In this document: positions 48,713 to 58,640 of the stretch, one piece after another
Layout: each line of letters starts with the position of its first letter
Numbering within the stretch: position 1 is the stretch's first letter
DNA from: Manis javanica
Lineage: Eukaryota > Chordata > Mammalia > Pholidota > Manidae
Direction of reading: 5' to 3'
Assembly (NCBI RefSeq): GCF_040802235.1
Contig: NC_133172.1
Span: forward strand, 24,571,738 to 24,635,737
DNA: 64,000 nucleotides
The notes under the pieces: model-generated
Seen by the model: only the letters and a program-made list of their open reading frames with translations
What the model was told of the DNA's origin: nothing
The model's database searches: none
Position numbers and translations under genes: made by a program

Positions 48713-51700
48713 ATGGCAATAAGTACATACCTATCAATAATCACCCTAAATGTAAATGGACTCAATGCACCAATCAAAAGACATACAGTCACTGAATGGA
48801 TAAAAAAATAAGACCCATCTATATGCTGCTTACAAGAGACTCACCTCAAACCCAAAGACATGCACAGACTAAAAGTCAAGGGATGGAAAAAGATATTTCA
48901 TGCAAACAATAGGGAGAAAAAAGCAGGTGTTGCAGTACTAGTATCAGACAAAATAGACTTCAAAACAAAGAAAGTAACAAGAGATAAAGAAGGACATTAC
49001 ATAATGATAAAGGGGTCAGTCCAACAGGAGGATATAACCATTATAAATATATATGCACCTAAAATAGGAGACCCAGCATATATAAAAATAACCATTATAA
49101 ATATATATGCACCTAAAATAGGAGACCCAGCATGTGTAAAACAAATACGAACAGAACTAAAGGAGGAAATAAAATGCAAGGCATTCATTTTAGGAGACGT
49201 CAACACACCATTCACTCCAAAGGACATATCCACCAGCCAGAAAATAAGTAAGGACACAGGGACACTGAACAACACACTAGAACAGATGGACCTAATAGAC
49301 ATCTATAGAACTCTACATCCAAAAGCAACAGGATACACATTCTTCTCAAGTGCACATGGAACATTCTCCAGAATAGACCACATACTAGGCCACAAAAAGA
49401 GCCTCAGTAAATTCCAAAAGATTGAAATCATACCAACCAACTTTTCAGACCACAAAGGCATAAAACTAGAAATAAATTGTACAAAGGAATCAAAAAGGCT
49501 CACAGACATATGGAGGCTTAACAACATGCTCCTAAATAGTCAATGGATCAACAACCAAATTAAAATGGGGACACAGCAATATATGGAAATAAATGACAAC
49601 AACAACACAAAACCCCAACTTCTGTGGGATGCCCCAAAAGACTCTTAAGAGGAAAGTATATAGGAATCCAGGCATATTTAAAGAAGGAAGAACAAACCCA
49701 AATGGATAGTCTAAAGTCACAATTATCAAAATTGGAAAAAGAAGAACAAATGAGGCCTAAAGTCAGCAGAAGGAGGGACATAATAAAGATCAGAGAAGAA
49801 ATAAATAAAATTGAGAAGAATAAAACAATAGAAAAAATCAATGAAACCAAGAGCTGGTTCTTTAAGAAAATAAACAAAATAGATAAACCTCTAGCCAGAC
49901 TTACTAAGAGAAAAAGAGAATCAACACACATCAACAGAATCAGAAATGAGAAAGGACACATCACGACGGACCCAACAGAAATACAAAGATTTATTAGAGA
50001 CTACTGTGAAAACCTATATGCTAAGAAGCTGGAAAACCTAGAGAAAATGGACAACTTCCTAGAAAAATACAACCTTGCAAGACTGACCAAGGAAGAAACA
50101 CAAAATCTAAACAAACCAATCACCAACAAAGAAATTGAAGTGGTAATCAAAAACTACCCAAGAACAAAACCCCAAGGCCAGATGGATTTACCTTGGAATT
50201 TTATCAGACATACAGAGAAAATATAATTCCCATTCTCCTTAAAGTTTTCCAAAAAATAGAAGAGGAGGGAATACTCCCAAACTCATTCTATGAAGCCAAC
50301 ATCATCCTAATACCAAAACCAGGCAAAGACCCCACCAAAAACGAAAATTACAGACCAATATCACTGATGAACATAGATTCAAAAATACTCAACAAAATAT
50401 TAGCAAACCAAATTCAAAAATACATCAAAAGGATCATACACCATGACCAAGTGGGATTCATCCCATGAATGTAAGGATGATACAACATCTGAAAATCCAT
50501 CAACATCATCCACCACGTCAACAAAAAGAAGGACAAAAACCACACAATCATCTCCATAGATGCTGAGAAAGCATTTGACAAAATTCAACATCCATTCATG
50601 ATAAAAACTCTCAACAAAATGGGTATAGAGGGCAAGTACCTCAACATAATAAGGCCATATATGATAAACCCACAGCCAACATCATACTGAACAGTGAAAA
50701 GCTGAAAGCTTTTCCTCTGAGATTGGGAACAAGACAGGGATGCCCACTCTCCCCACTGTTATTCAACACAGTACTGGAGGTCGTAGACACAGCAATTAGG
50801 CAAAACAAAGAAATACAAGGAATCCAGATCAGTAAAGAAGAAGTCAAACTGTCACTATTTGCAGATGACATGATATTGTACATAAAAAACCCTAAAGACT
50901 TTACTCCAAAACTACTAGAACTGACATCAGAATACAGCAAAGTTGCAGGATACAAAATTAACACACAGAAATCTGTGGCTTTCCTATACACTAACAATGA
51001 ACCAATAGAAAGAGAAATCAGGAAAACAATTCCATTCACAATTGCATCAAAAAGAATAAAATACTTAGGAATAAACCTTACCAAGGAAGTGAAAGACCTA
51101 TACCCTGAAAACTATAAGACACTCTTAAGAGAAATTAAACAGGACACTAACAAATGGAAACTCACCCCATGCTCTTGGGTAGGAAGAATTAATATTGTCA
51201 AAATGTCCATCCTGCCCAAAGCAATATGCAGATTTGATGCAATCCCTATCAAATTACCAACAACATTCTTCAATGAACTAGAACAAATAGTTCAAAAATT
51301 CATATGGAAACACCAAATACCCCATATAGCCAAAGCAGTCCTGAGAAGGAAGAATAAAGTTGGAGGGATCTCACTTCCCAACTTCAAGCTCTACTACAAA
51401 GCCACAGTAATCAAGACAGTTTGGTACTGGCACAAGAACAGAGCCACAGACCAGTGGAAAAGAATAGAGACCCCAGATATTAACCCAAACCTTTATGGTC
51501 AATTAATATATGATAAAGGAGCCATGGATATACAATGGGGAAATGACAGTCTCTTCAACAGATGGTACTGGCAAAACTGGACAGCTACATGTAAGAGAAT
51601 GAAACTGGATCACTGTCTTACCCCATACACAAAAGTAAATTAAAAATGGATCAAAGACCTGAATGTAAGTCATGAAACCATAAAACTCTTAGAAAAAAAC

Positions 51701-52587
51701 ATAGGCAAAAATCTCTTCGACATAAACATGAGCGACTTGTTCATGAACATGTTTCCCCGGGCAAGGGAAACAAAAACAAAAATGAAAAAATGGGACTATA
51801 TCAAGCTGAAAAGCTTCTGTTCAGCAAAGGACACCATCAGTAGAACAAAAAGGTACCCTACAGAATGGGAGAATATATTCTTAAATGACAGATCCAATAA
51901 CGGGTTGACATCCAAAATATATAAAGAGCTCACACACCTCAACAAACAAAAAGCAAATAATCCTATTAAAAAATGGGCATAGGAGCTGAACAGACAGTTC
52001 TCCAAAGAAGAAATTCAGATGGCCAACAGACACATGAAAAGATGCTCCACATCGCTAGTCATCAGAGAAATGCAAATTAAAACCACAATGAGATATCACC
52101 TCACACCAGTAAGGATCACCCCCATCCAAAAGACAAACAACAACAAATGTTGGTGAGGTTGTGGAGAAAGGGGAACCCTCCTGCACTGCTGGTGGGAATG
52201 CAAATTAGTTCAACCATTGTGGAAAGCAGTATGGAGGTTCCTCAAAAAGCTCAAAATAGAAATACCATTTGACCCAGGAATTGCACTTCTAGAAATTTAC
52301 CCTAAGAATGCAGCAGCCCAGTTTGAAAAAGACAGGTGCACCCCTATGTTTATCACAGAACTATTTTCAATAGCCAAGAAATGGAAGCAACCTAAATGTC
52401 CATCAGTAGATGAATGGATAAAGAAGAGGTGGTACATATAGACAATGGAATATTACTCAGCCATAAGACATAAACAGATCCTACCATTTGCAACAACATG
52501 GATGGAACTAGAGGGTATTATGCTCAGTGAAATAGGCCAGGCGGAGAAAGACAAGTACCAAATGATTTTAGTCATATGTGGAGTAAA
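48713..52587 (+). pseudogene. L1 'C' ORF2, broken but well preserved
   Basis: The start is atg at 48713. Open pieces: 48860-49648 (endonuclease, 262 codons), 49624-50226, 50193-50468, 50723-51643 (RT, 306 codons), 51728-51982 and 52217-52441. Endonuclease boxes GDVNTPF (about 49194) and SDHKG (about 49447) and the RT FADD (50858-50869) remain. A 54-bp direct tandem duplication at 49034-49141 adds 18 residues to the endonuclease domain. The usual terminal taa after CGV is changed to aaa, so the last frame reads on. Several frameshifts make it non-functional. Confidence 0.9.
49034..49141 (+). repeat. 54-bp in-frame tandem duplication
   Basis: Two adjacent 54-bp units in L1 'C' ORF2 (both start ataaccattataaatatata) differ at a few positions. 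The period is 18 codons, so the frame is kept. Confidence 0.92.
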
Positions 52588-52929
52588 AGAACAAAGAAAC
52601 ACTGAAGGAACAAAACAGCAGCAGAATCACAGAACCCAAGAATGGACTAATGGTTACCAAAGGGAAAGGGACTGGAGAAGATGGGTGGGAAGGGAGGGAT
52701 AAGGGCAGGGAAAAATAAAGGGGGACTTATGATTAGCATGTATAATGTTGGGGGCATAGGGAAGGATGTGGAACACAGAGAAGACAGTGAGTCTACAGCA
52801 TCTTACTATGCTCATGGACAGTGACTGTAATGTGGTTTGTTGGGGGGGTACTTGGTGAAGGGGGGAGTCTAGTAACCATAATGTTCTTCATGTAATTGTA
52901 GATTAATGATAATTAAAATGGAAAAAAAA

Positions 52930-52946
52930 GAACTCAACAGCAAAAA
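52930..52946. repeat. Target-site duplication, right copy
   Basis: The sequence is gaactcaacagcaaaaa, identical to 46931-46947. Confidence 0.92.
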
Positions 52947-53071
52947 TACAAAGAGTTCAATTAAAAAATGGGCAGAAGATCTGAATAGACATTTTTCCAA
53001 AGAAGACATGCAAATGGCTAAAGGATACATAAAAAGATATTCAATATCATTAATAATCAGGGAAATGCAAA
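52947..53071 (+). mobile_element. Old L1 'A', part 3
   Basis: Continues L1 'A' after the 17-bp duplication: tacaaagagttcaattaaaa, aatgggcagaagatctgaat, ttttccaaagaagacatgca. It stops at ggaaatgcaaat, where another L1 begins. The 3' end of L1 'A' is not found in the window after that. Confidence 0.78.
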
Positions 53072-54737
53072 TCATTCTTCAATGAACTAGAGAAAATCAT
53101 TCTAGAATTCATATGGAACCACAAAAGCAATCCTGAGAAGGAAGAATAAACCTGGAGAAGGAAGAATACTGCTTTCCCCAACTTCAAGCTCTACTACAAA
53201 GCCACAGTAATCAAGACAATTTGGTACTGGCACAAGAACAGACCCAAAGACCAATGGATAAGACTGGAGAACCCTGATATAAACCCAACCATATATGGTC
53301 AATTCATATATGAGAAAGGAGGCACAGACATACAGTGGGAAATGGCAGCCTCTTCAACAGCTGTTGTTGACAAAATTGGACAGCTACATGCAAGAGAATG
53401 GAACTGGATTATTGTTTAACCCCATACACAAAAGTAAACTTGAAATGGATCAAAGACCTGAATGTAAGTCATAAAACCATAAAACTCTTAGAAGGCAACA
53501 TATGAAAAAATCTCCTGAATATAAGCATGAGCAACTCCTTCCTGAATGCATCTCCTTGAGCAAGGAAAACAAAAGCAAAAATGAACACATGGGATTAAAT
53601 CAAACTAAAAAGTTTCTGTATGGCAAAGGACACCATCAACAAAACAAAAAGGCATCCTACAGTACAGGAGAATATATTTGTAAATGACATATCTGTCAAG
53701 GGATTAACATTCAAAATATATAAAGAACTCACATGCCTCATCACCCAAAAAGCAAATAACCCAATTTAAAAATGGGCACATGATATGAGACAGTTCTCCA
53801 AAGAAGAAATTCTGATGGCCAACAGACACATGAAAAGTTGCTCCACACCACTAATCATCAGGGAAATGCAAATTAAAACAACAAGGAGATATTATCTGTA
53901 TCAGTAAGGATGGCCAGCATTGAAAATACTAGGAACAAATGCTGGCGAGGATGTGGAGAAAGGGGAACCCTCCTACACTGCTGGTGGGAATGTAAGCTAG
54001 TTCACCCATTGTGGAAAGCAGTGTGGAGGTTCCTCAAAAAGCTCCACACCATAGAAATACCATTTGACCCAGGAGTCCCACTCCTAGGAATTTACCCAAA
54101 GAATACAACTTCTCAGATTCAAAAAGACATATGCATCCCTATGTTTATCACAACACTATCACAATAGCGAAGATACAGAAGCAACCTAAGTGTCCATCAG
54201 TAGATGAATGGATAAAGATGTGGTACATATACACAGTGGAGTACTATTCAGCCCTAAGAAAGAAACAAATCCTACCATTTGCAACAACATGGATGGAACT
54301 GGATTATATTATGCTCAGTGAAATAAGCCAGGTGGACAAAGTCAAGTGCCAAATGATTTCCCTCATTTGTGGAGTATCACAATGAAGCAAAACTGAAAGA
54401 ACAAAACAGCAGCAGACTCAGAGAGTTCAAGAAGGGACTAGTGGTTACCAAAAGGGAAGGATGTGGGAGGGCGGGTGCAGAGGGAGGGAGAAGGGGATTG
54501 AGGCATATTATGTTTAGTACACATGGCGTGGGGAATCATGGGGAAAACAGTGTAGCACAGAGAAGGCATATAGTGAATCTGTGGCATCTTACCACAGTGA
54601 TGGATGGTGACTGCACTGGCATATGGATGGAGACTTGATAATATGGGTAAATGTAGTAACTGCATTGTTTTTTCATGGGAAACCTTCATAATAGTGTATA
54701 TCAGTAATACCTTGATAAATTTTGTAAAAATATAAAG
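53072..54737 (+). mobile_element. 5'-truncated L1 'D'
   Basis: Starts at attcttcaatgaactagaga (ORF2 thumb), runs through the C-terminal cysteine region (open pieces 53910-54167 and 54131-54385) and the 3'UTR, to an AT-rich tail near 54735. No target-site duplication is obvious. Confidence 0.85.
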
Positions 54738-55417
54738 CACTCTACATGCCCCTTTTTGCCTCTAGTCAGTAGCCGGTGTACCTGATCTAAAACACTTGGA
54801 AACACAGAATTCCATCCTGTGGCTCAAGAGGATTCTCTCTTCCATAAGGGTTTTGTGATATGGTCTTTTACAGCACAGAAGTCACTTTGAGGTTACAAGA
54901 AAGAAATGGATTGCAGGTTGTCAGATGGACACAGGGAAGATTATAGTGCAAAGGAATGAGGAGGCAGAGAGCCACAGGGAAATACCATTTTTCCACTCAC
55001 CATATCGCTCTGCATTCCAGGAGTGGATCATACTCAGAGAAAAGGCATTTTAAATCATATTATTTAAAGAAAAGTGTGTATTTGTCACTTGCCCTCACCA
55101 CTTACTTTACTTGGATGAAACGGTTGCTCCTGGAAAAGATTGCTCACTACTGAGTTTAGTGAATATGTAGGAAGCAACATCAATGAGAAATGGAATGTGG
55201 CTTCCCTGGCAGAGTGAGATGAGGAAGCTGAGCAGAGCTGTCAGGAAAAAAATGCAGGGCTATGCCCAGGAGATTATGCTCTGTGGATGAGGAAAAGGAA
55301 GCAATACGAGGGTGGGTTTATAGAAAAATGAAAAATCCTACCCAAAACCATATAGATACAGATTGTGGGTACTCTACCTTTGGGGGGGTTCCTTTATTTA
55401 TTAATCTCAAGGAGAAG
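54738..55417. other. No gene seen
   Basis: Non-repetitive-looking DNA between the L1 stack and the retrovirus. No protein-like ORF and no repeat I recognise. Confidence 0.6.
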
Positions 55418-55665
55418 TGAAGAGCCCCCACCCGTAAGATGACGAACTTCCGGCTTCTCTTCCAGGTCCTCGGTTCCCACCGGCGCCACCTGTTACCCAG
55501 TCACCTCTCACCCCGCTCTCAATCCCAGCACCTAGCCAATAGCCACCAGCCCCGTAGAAGTAACACCACAATCACCTCATGCCCCTTCCTATGTAACCCA
55601 GCACCTTTCCCTAATAAAGCGGAATTCTCTGGTGAATTGCTGCTGTGTGTCGCTCCTTCCTTTCA
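55418..55665 (+). repeat. ERV 5' LTR
   Basis: 248 bp, starting TGAAGAGCCCCCACC and ending CTTTCA just before the primer-binding site. The start is set by alignment to the 3' LTR after the polypurine tract. A poly(A) signal AATAAA lies at 55613-55618. I see no TATA box. Short for a class I LTR. Confidence 0.9.
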
Positions 55666-55666
55666 T

Positions 55667-55684
55667 TGGTGCCGAAACCCGGGA
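55667..55684 (+). other. Primer-binding site, tRNA-Phe
   Basis: The 18 bases tggtgccgaaacccggga are the exact complement of the 3' end of tRNA-Phe including CCA. The site lies 1 base after the LTR end. Confidence 0.9.
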
Positions 55685-55798
55685 GATGGGACACCTGAAC
55701 TGGGCCCCGTCTTCCTCCCCGACACCAGCAGCAGCTTGCCGTCTTCCTCTTTTTCTGGCGCTGGCTCCTCACACTCACCACTCCTATCTGGCCTTTGG

Positions 55799-55804
55799 GT
55801 AAGT
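55799..55804 (+). promoter_or_regulatory. Candidate env splice donor
   Basis: The leader reads gggtaagt, a near-consensus 5' splice site, placed between the primer-binding site and gag where gammaretroviral donors lie. The corresponding position in the duplicated leader copy has lost it. Confidence 0.5.
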
Positions 55805-55808
55805 TTTT

Positions 55809-56160
55809 CCCCGGAGTGGGCCACTCTTCCCCGAGCTATCGCAGCGCCATTGACCGTGATTGTCTGGCAAGGCCCTGATGCTCGGGGACGAGGAGGGAAC
55901 TCTCCCCTCCTCAGGCCTTCACGGCTGTGGCAGACCCTCAGGCCCCTCCTCCGACAATCATAAACGCACTCACCGCTCCTTCCATTAGTGCCGAAACTTT
56001 TTAAGCAAAGTTTCCCCGGAGTGGGACACTCTTCCCCAGCTATCACAGCACCATTGACCGTGATCGTCCAGCAAGGCCCTGATGCTCGGGGACGAGGAGG
56101 GAACTCTCCCCGCCTCAGGCCTTCATGGCTGTGGCGGACCCTCAGGCCCCTCCTCCAAAA
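55809..56160 (+). repeat. Tandem duplication in the ERV leader
   Basis: About 150 bp starting ccccggagtggg at 55809 recurs from 56014, a 205-bp offset, at roughly 90% identity (shared gctcggggacgaggagggaa and caggcccctcctcc). Just before the second copy, 55970-55998 (gctccttccattagtgccga aac) repeats the end of U5 and the primer-binding site. Confidence 0.85.
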
Positions 56161-56452
56161 GCCATAAACAAGGTGACTCCTTTGCGGATGAGAATGCTCC
56201 CTTTTCCCCCCTCCTCCTTCTGTTCCATCCGCTGAAAATTCCTAGTACTAGGTTCTTCATGACTCCAGCACTCTGCCTTCTTAGAGAAGTCTGGGTGACG
56301 ACCCACACTTCCTAAGAAATTCCAACTTGTATACGAGTTTTTGCAGACCACCAAGGATCATTGGGGATGCCCTTTGTCTCCTTGCGGTCTGCTCCCAGTC
56401 CGAGGATCTCCTTTCATCTTCCCCTGTTTGTCTCCTCCTCTGTCCTTTAGCC

Positions 56453-58279
56453 ATGGGAGCCTCCTCATCCCTCCCTGAAAGTTCACCTCTTGAATGACTG
56501 CTCAAGCACCTAGCTACCTTCTCCCTGACACCTGATATAAAACCAAAACTTCTCCATAAATACTGCTCCCAAGATTGGCCGACATACCCCCTAGACAATA
56601 ACAACCAATGGCCTGCAGGGGGAACTCTTGATCCTAACATCATTCACGATCTTTTTAACTACTGCCAGCGCCTGAAAAAATGGAAGGAGAATCCCTATAT
56701 CGAAGCTTTTCGCCTCCTAGCTCAAAATCCCAGCCTCTGCACCACCTGTTCCCTTCCCCAAGTTCTCCTAGCCTGCAAGCTGTCTCCCTCCCCTCCACAC
56801 ACTCCCAGTCCCTCTTCGATTACCTTTGACCCAGCTGACGAACCTCCGCCATACAGGCTTCCCCCTTCGGTCCCTACCCCTCCTACAACCCCTCCGCCCA
56901 CCACCACCGTCACCGCCGTCTCCACCTACTCCCCCGCAGAAGCCTCCCATCCTCCCCCTTCTCCCTCCTCTCCTACAACAGCCCCTCCCCCTTCCTCCAT
57001 CACCGCTGTCGCCGTTGCCTCCACCTCCTCCCCCACAGAAGCCTCCCGTCCTCTCCCTTCCCCCTCCTCTCCTTCCTCCACCACCATCTCCTCCCCTACC
57101 TCACCCCCTCCACCTTCATCCCCCTCACCTTCCCCCCCTCTGCAGATCAAGCCTGAGCCTTTCAGCCCCCCTCCAACTAAGTCCCAGGAGCCTCCTCCGT
57201 CTTTGACCCCTCTGACTCGTTCCCGAGGGCCTCCCAAAATTATCATGTCTTTGTCCCCATCACCTGTTTCCCCCCCACAGACTGAGCCAGAACCCTTCAG
57301 TCCCCCTCAGACTCGGTCCCGAGGGCCTCCCAAAATTATCGCCCCCCTCCAAGAGGTAGCTGGATCCGAAGGCATCGTGCGCGTTCATGTCCCTTTCTCC
57401 CTAGGAGATTTAGCCCAACTTGAGAAACACCTAGGTTCCTTTTCCACTGATCCCATGACATACATCAGGGAGTTTCAATGGACCCTCCAGTCTTACATCC
57501 TCACACATCATGACATTCTCATGCTCCTGGCCAATACCCTCCTCCCTGAAGAGCATAGACGAGTTTGGGACTTCGCCCAAACACACACTACCAAAACCCA
57601 CAGGACTGACCCCACCTATCCCCCTGGCCCCACTGCTGCCCCTGAACAAGACCCACACTGGGATTATAACACCACTGTATGTCTCTGCTCTCGAGATATT
57701 TTCGTCTCCTGCTTAATAGCAGGTCTGAAAAAGGCAGCTCGTAAAGTAGTCAATTTTCAAAAGCTCCAAGACATAATTCAAAGGAGGGAGGAAACTCCCT
57801 CCAAGTTCTTAGACAGACTCACTCAAGCCCTGTTATAGTATACCAGCCTGGACCCAGAAATGCCTGACAGAAGACAAGTCCTTATGACATACTTCCTAGC
57901 TCAAAGCTACCCCGACATTAAAGCTAAACTCAAGAAGTTAGAACAGGACCCCGCTACCCCACAGACTGAGATCCTAACAGTGGCCTTTAAAGTCTTCCAT
58001 AACCGGGAGGGGGAGAAAGAACACTGTAAACAAAAGGCTGATCAGGCCAATTTCCAAATGTTGGCCCAGCTGATAAAACCACAAACTGGGCACCCTTCTA
58101 CAAACAAGCCCCCCCCACCCCCAGGAGCTTGTTTCAAGTGTGGAAAAGAAGGACATTGGTCAAGAGTGTGCCCCTCCACCCCGTGCCCCAGATGCCACAA
58201 AAAAGGCCACTGGGGTCTGATTGCCCAACCACCCGAAGGGGAGGCTGGACGAACAACCCCCATCCTAAGCCCGCCATAG
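56453..58279 (+). pseudogene. gag: ERV gag, two in-frame stops
   Basis: The start is atg at 56453; MGAS provides an N-myristoylation signal for matrix. A TGA is codon 15 (56495-56497) and a TAG lies at 57836-57838; otherwise one frame runs to the terminal TAG at 58277-58279. A PPPY late-domain motif is encoded at 56843-56854. A long proline/serine-rich stretch (about 56855-57190) separates it from capsid. Capsid (57350-58070) includes a major-homology-like block with EETPSKFLDRL near 57790. Nucleocapsid has one full zinc knuckle (CX2CX4HX4C, 58130-58171) and a second lacking its last cysteine (58184-58225). Read through its stops it would be about 609 codons, long for the family because of the proline-rich part. 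Confidence 0.9.
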
Positions 58280-58640
58280 TGGGGCTGGCAGAAGAAGATT
58301 GACGGGGGCCGGGGGCTTCTCACCCGACGATTTCCATCACCAAACAGGAGCCCAGGGTTACTTTAATAGTAGACGGTCGCCCCATCTCCTTCCTCCTAGA
58401 TACAGGAGCCACCTTCTCAGTTTTGCAAGAATACTGGGGCCCTACCACGCCTGCCATTACTCCTATAGTCGGGGTAGGAGGTAAACAGATTTTCCCATTA
58501 AACCCCCCCCTCTTTTATGCACAATCCAAGACAATCCCATACCTTTCTCCCACTCCTTCCTGGTTATGCCCCAGTGTCCCATCCCTTTACTAGGATGGGA
58601 CATCATTTCCCTCCTCCACTTTTCCATAACTATATCCACT
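58280..58640 (+). pseudogene. pro: ERV protease, frameshifted
   Basis: A retroviral aspartic protease. The active-site DTGA is encoded at 58399-58410. This frame differs from gag; reading on through the gag TAG meets a taa at 58364, so an indel or frameshift lies in 58280-58368. Near 58540-58566 the frame changes again, after which the conserved C-terminal PLLGWDI-type block is in the frame of the following RT. Confidence 0.82.

Larger units (their letters stand above)
46948..52929 (+). mobile_element. Nearly full-length L1 'C' nested in L1 'A'
   Basis: About 5.98 kb, flanked by an exact 17-bp duplication. It begins atggtggcatgagaggagag, equivalent to about base 14 of the L1 at 549, so only the extreme 5' end is missing and the YY1 motif is degraded. 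5'UTR (46948-47561), ORF1, ORF2 and 3'UTR follow. Its 5'UTR differs clearly from that of the 549-6685 element although the ORFs are close, so it is another subfamily. It is inactive because both ORFs are broken. Confidence 0.93.

Noticed and set aside
56826-57246. Proline-rich plus ORF and glycine-rich minus ORF in the retrovirus
   Set aside because: Other-frame readings of the low-complexity CT-rich gag spacer; the gag frame (PPPY in frame with the start) explains the region.
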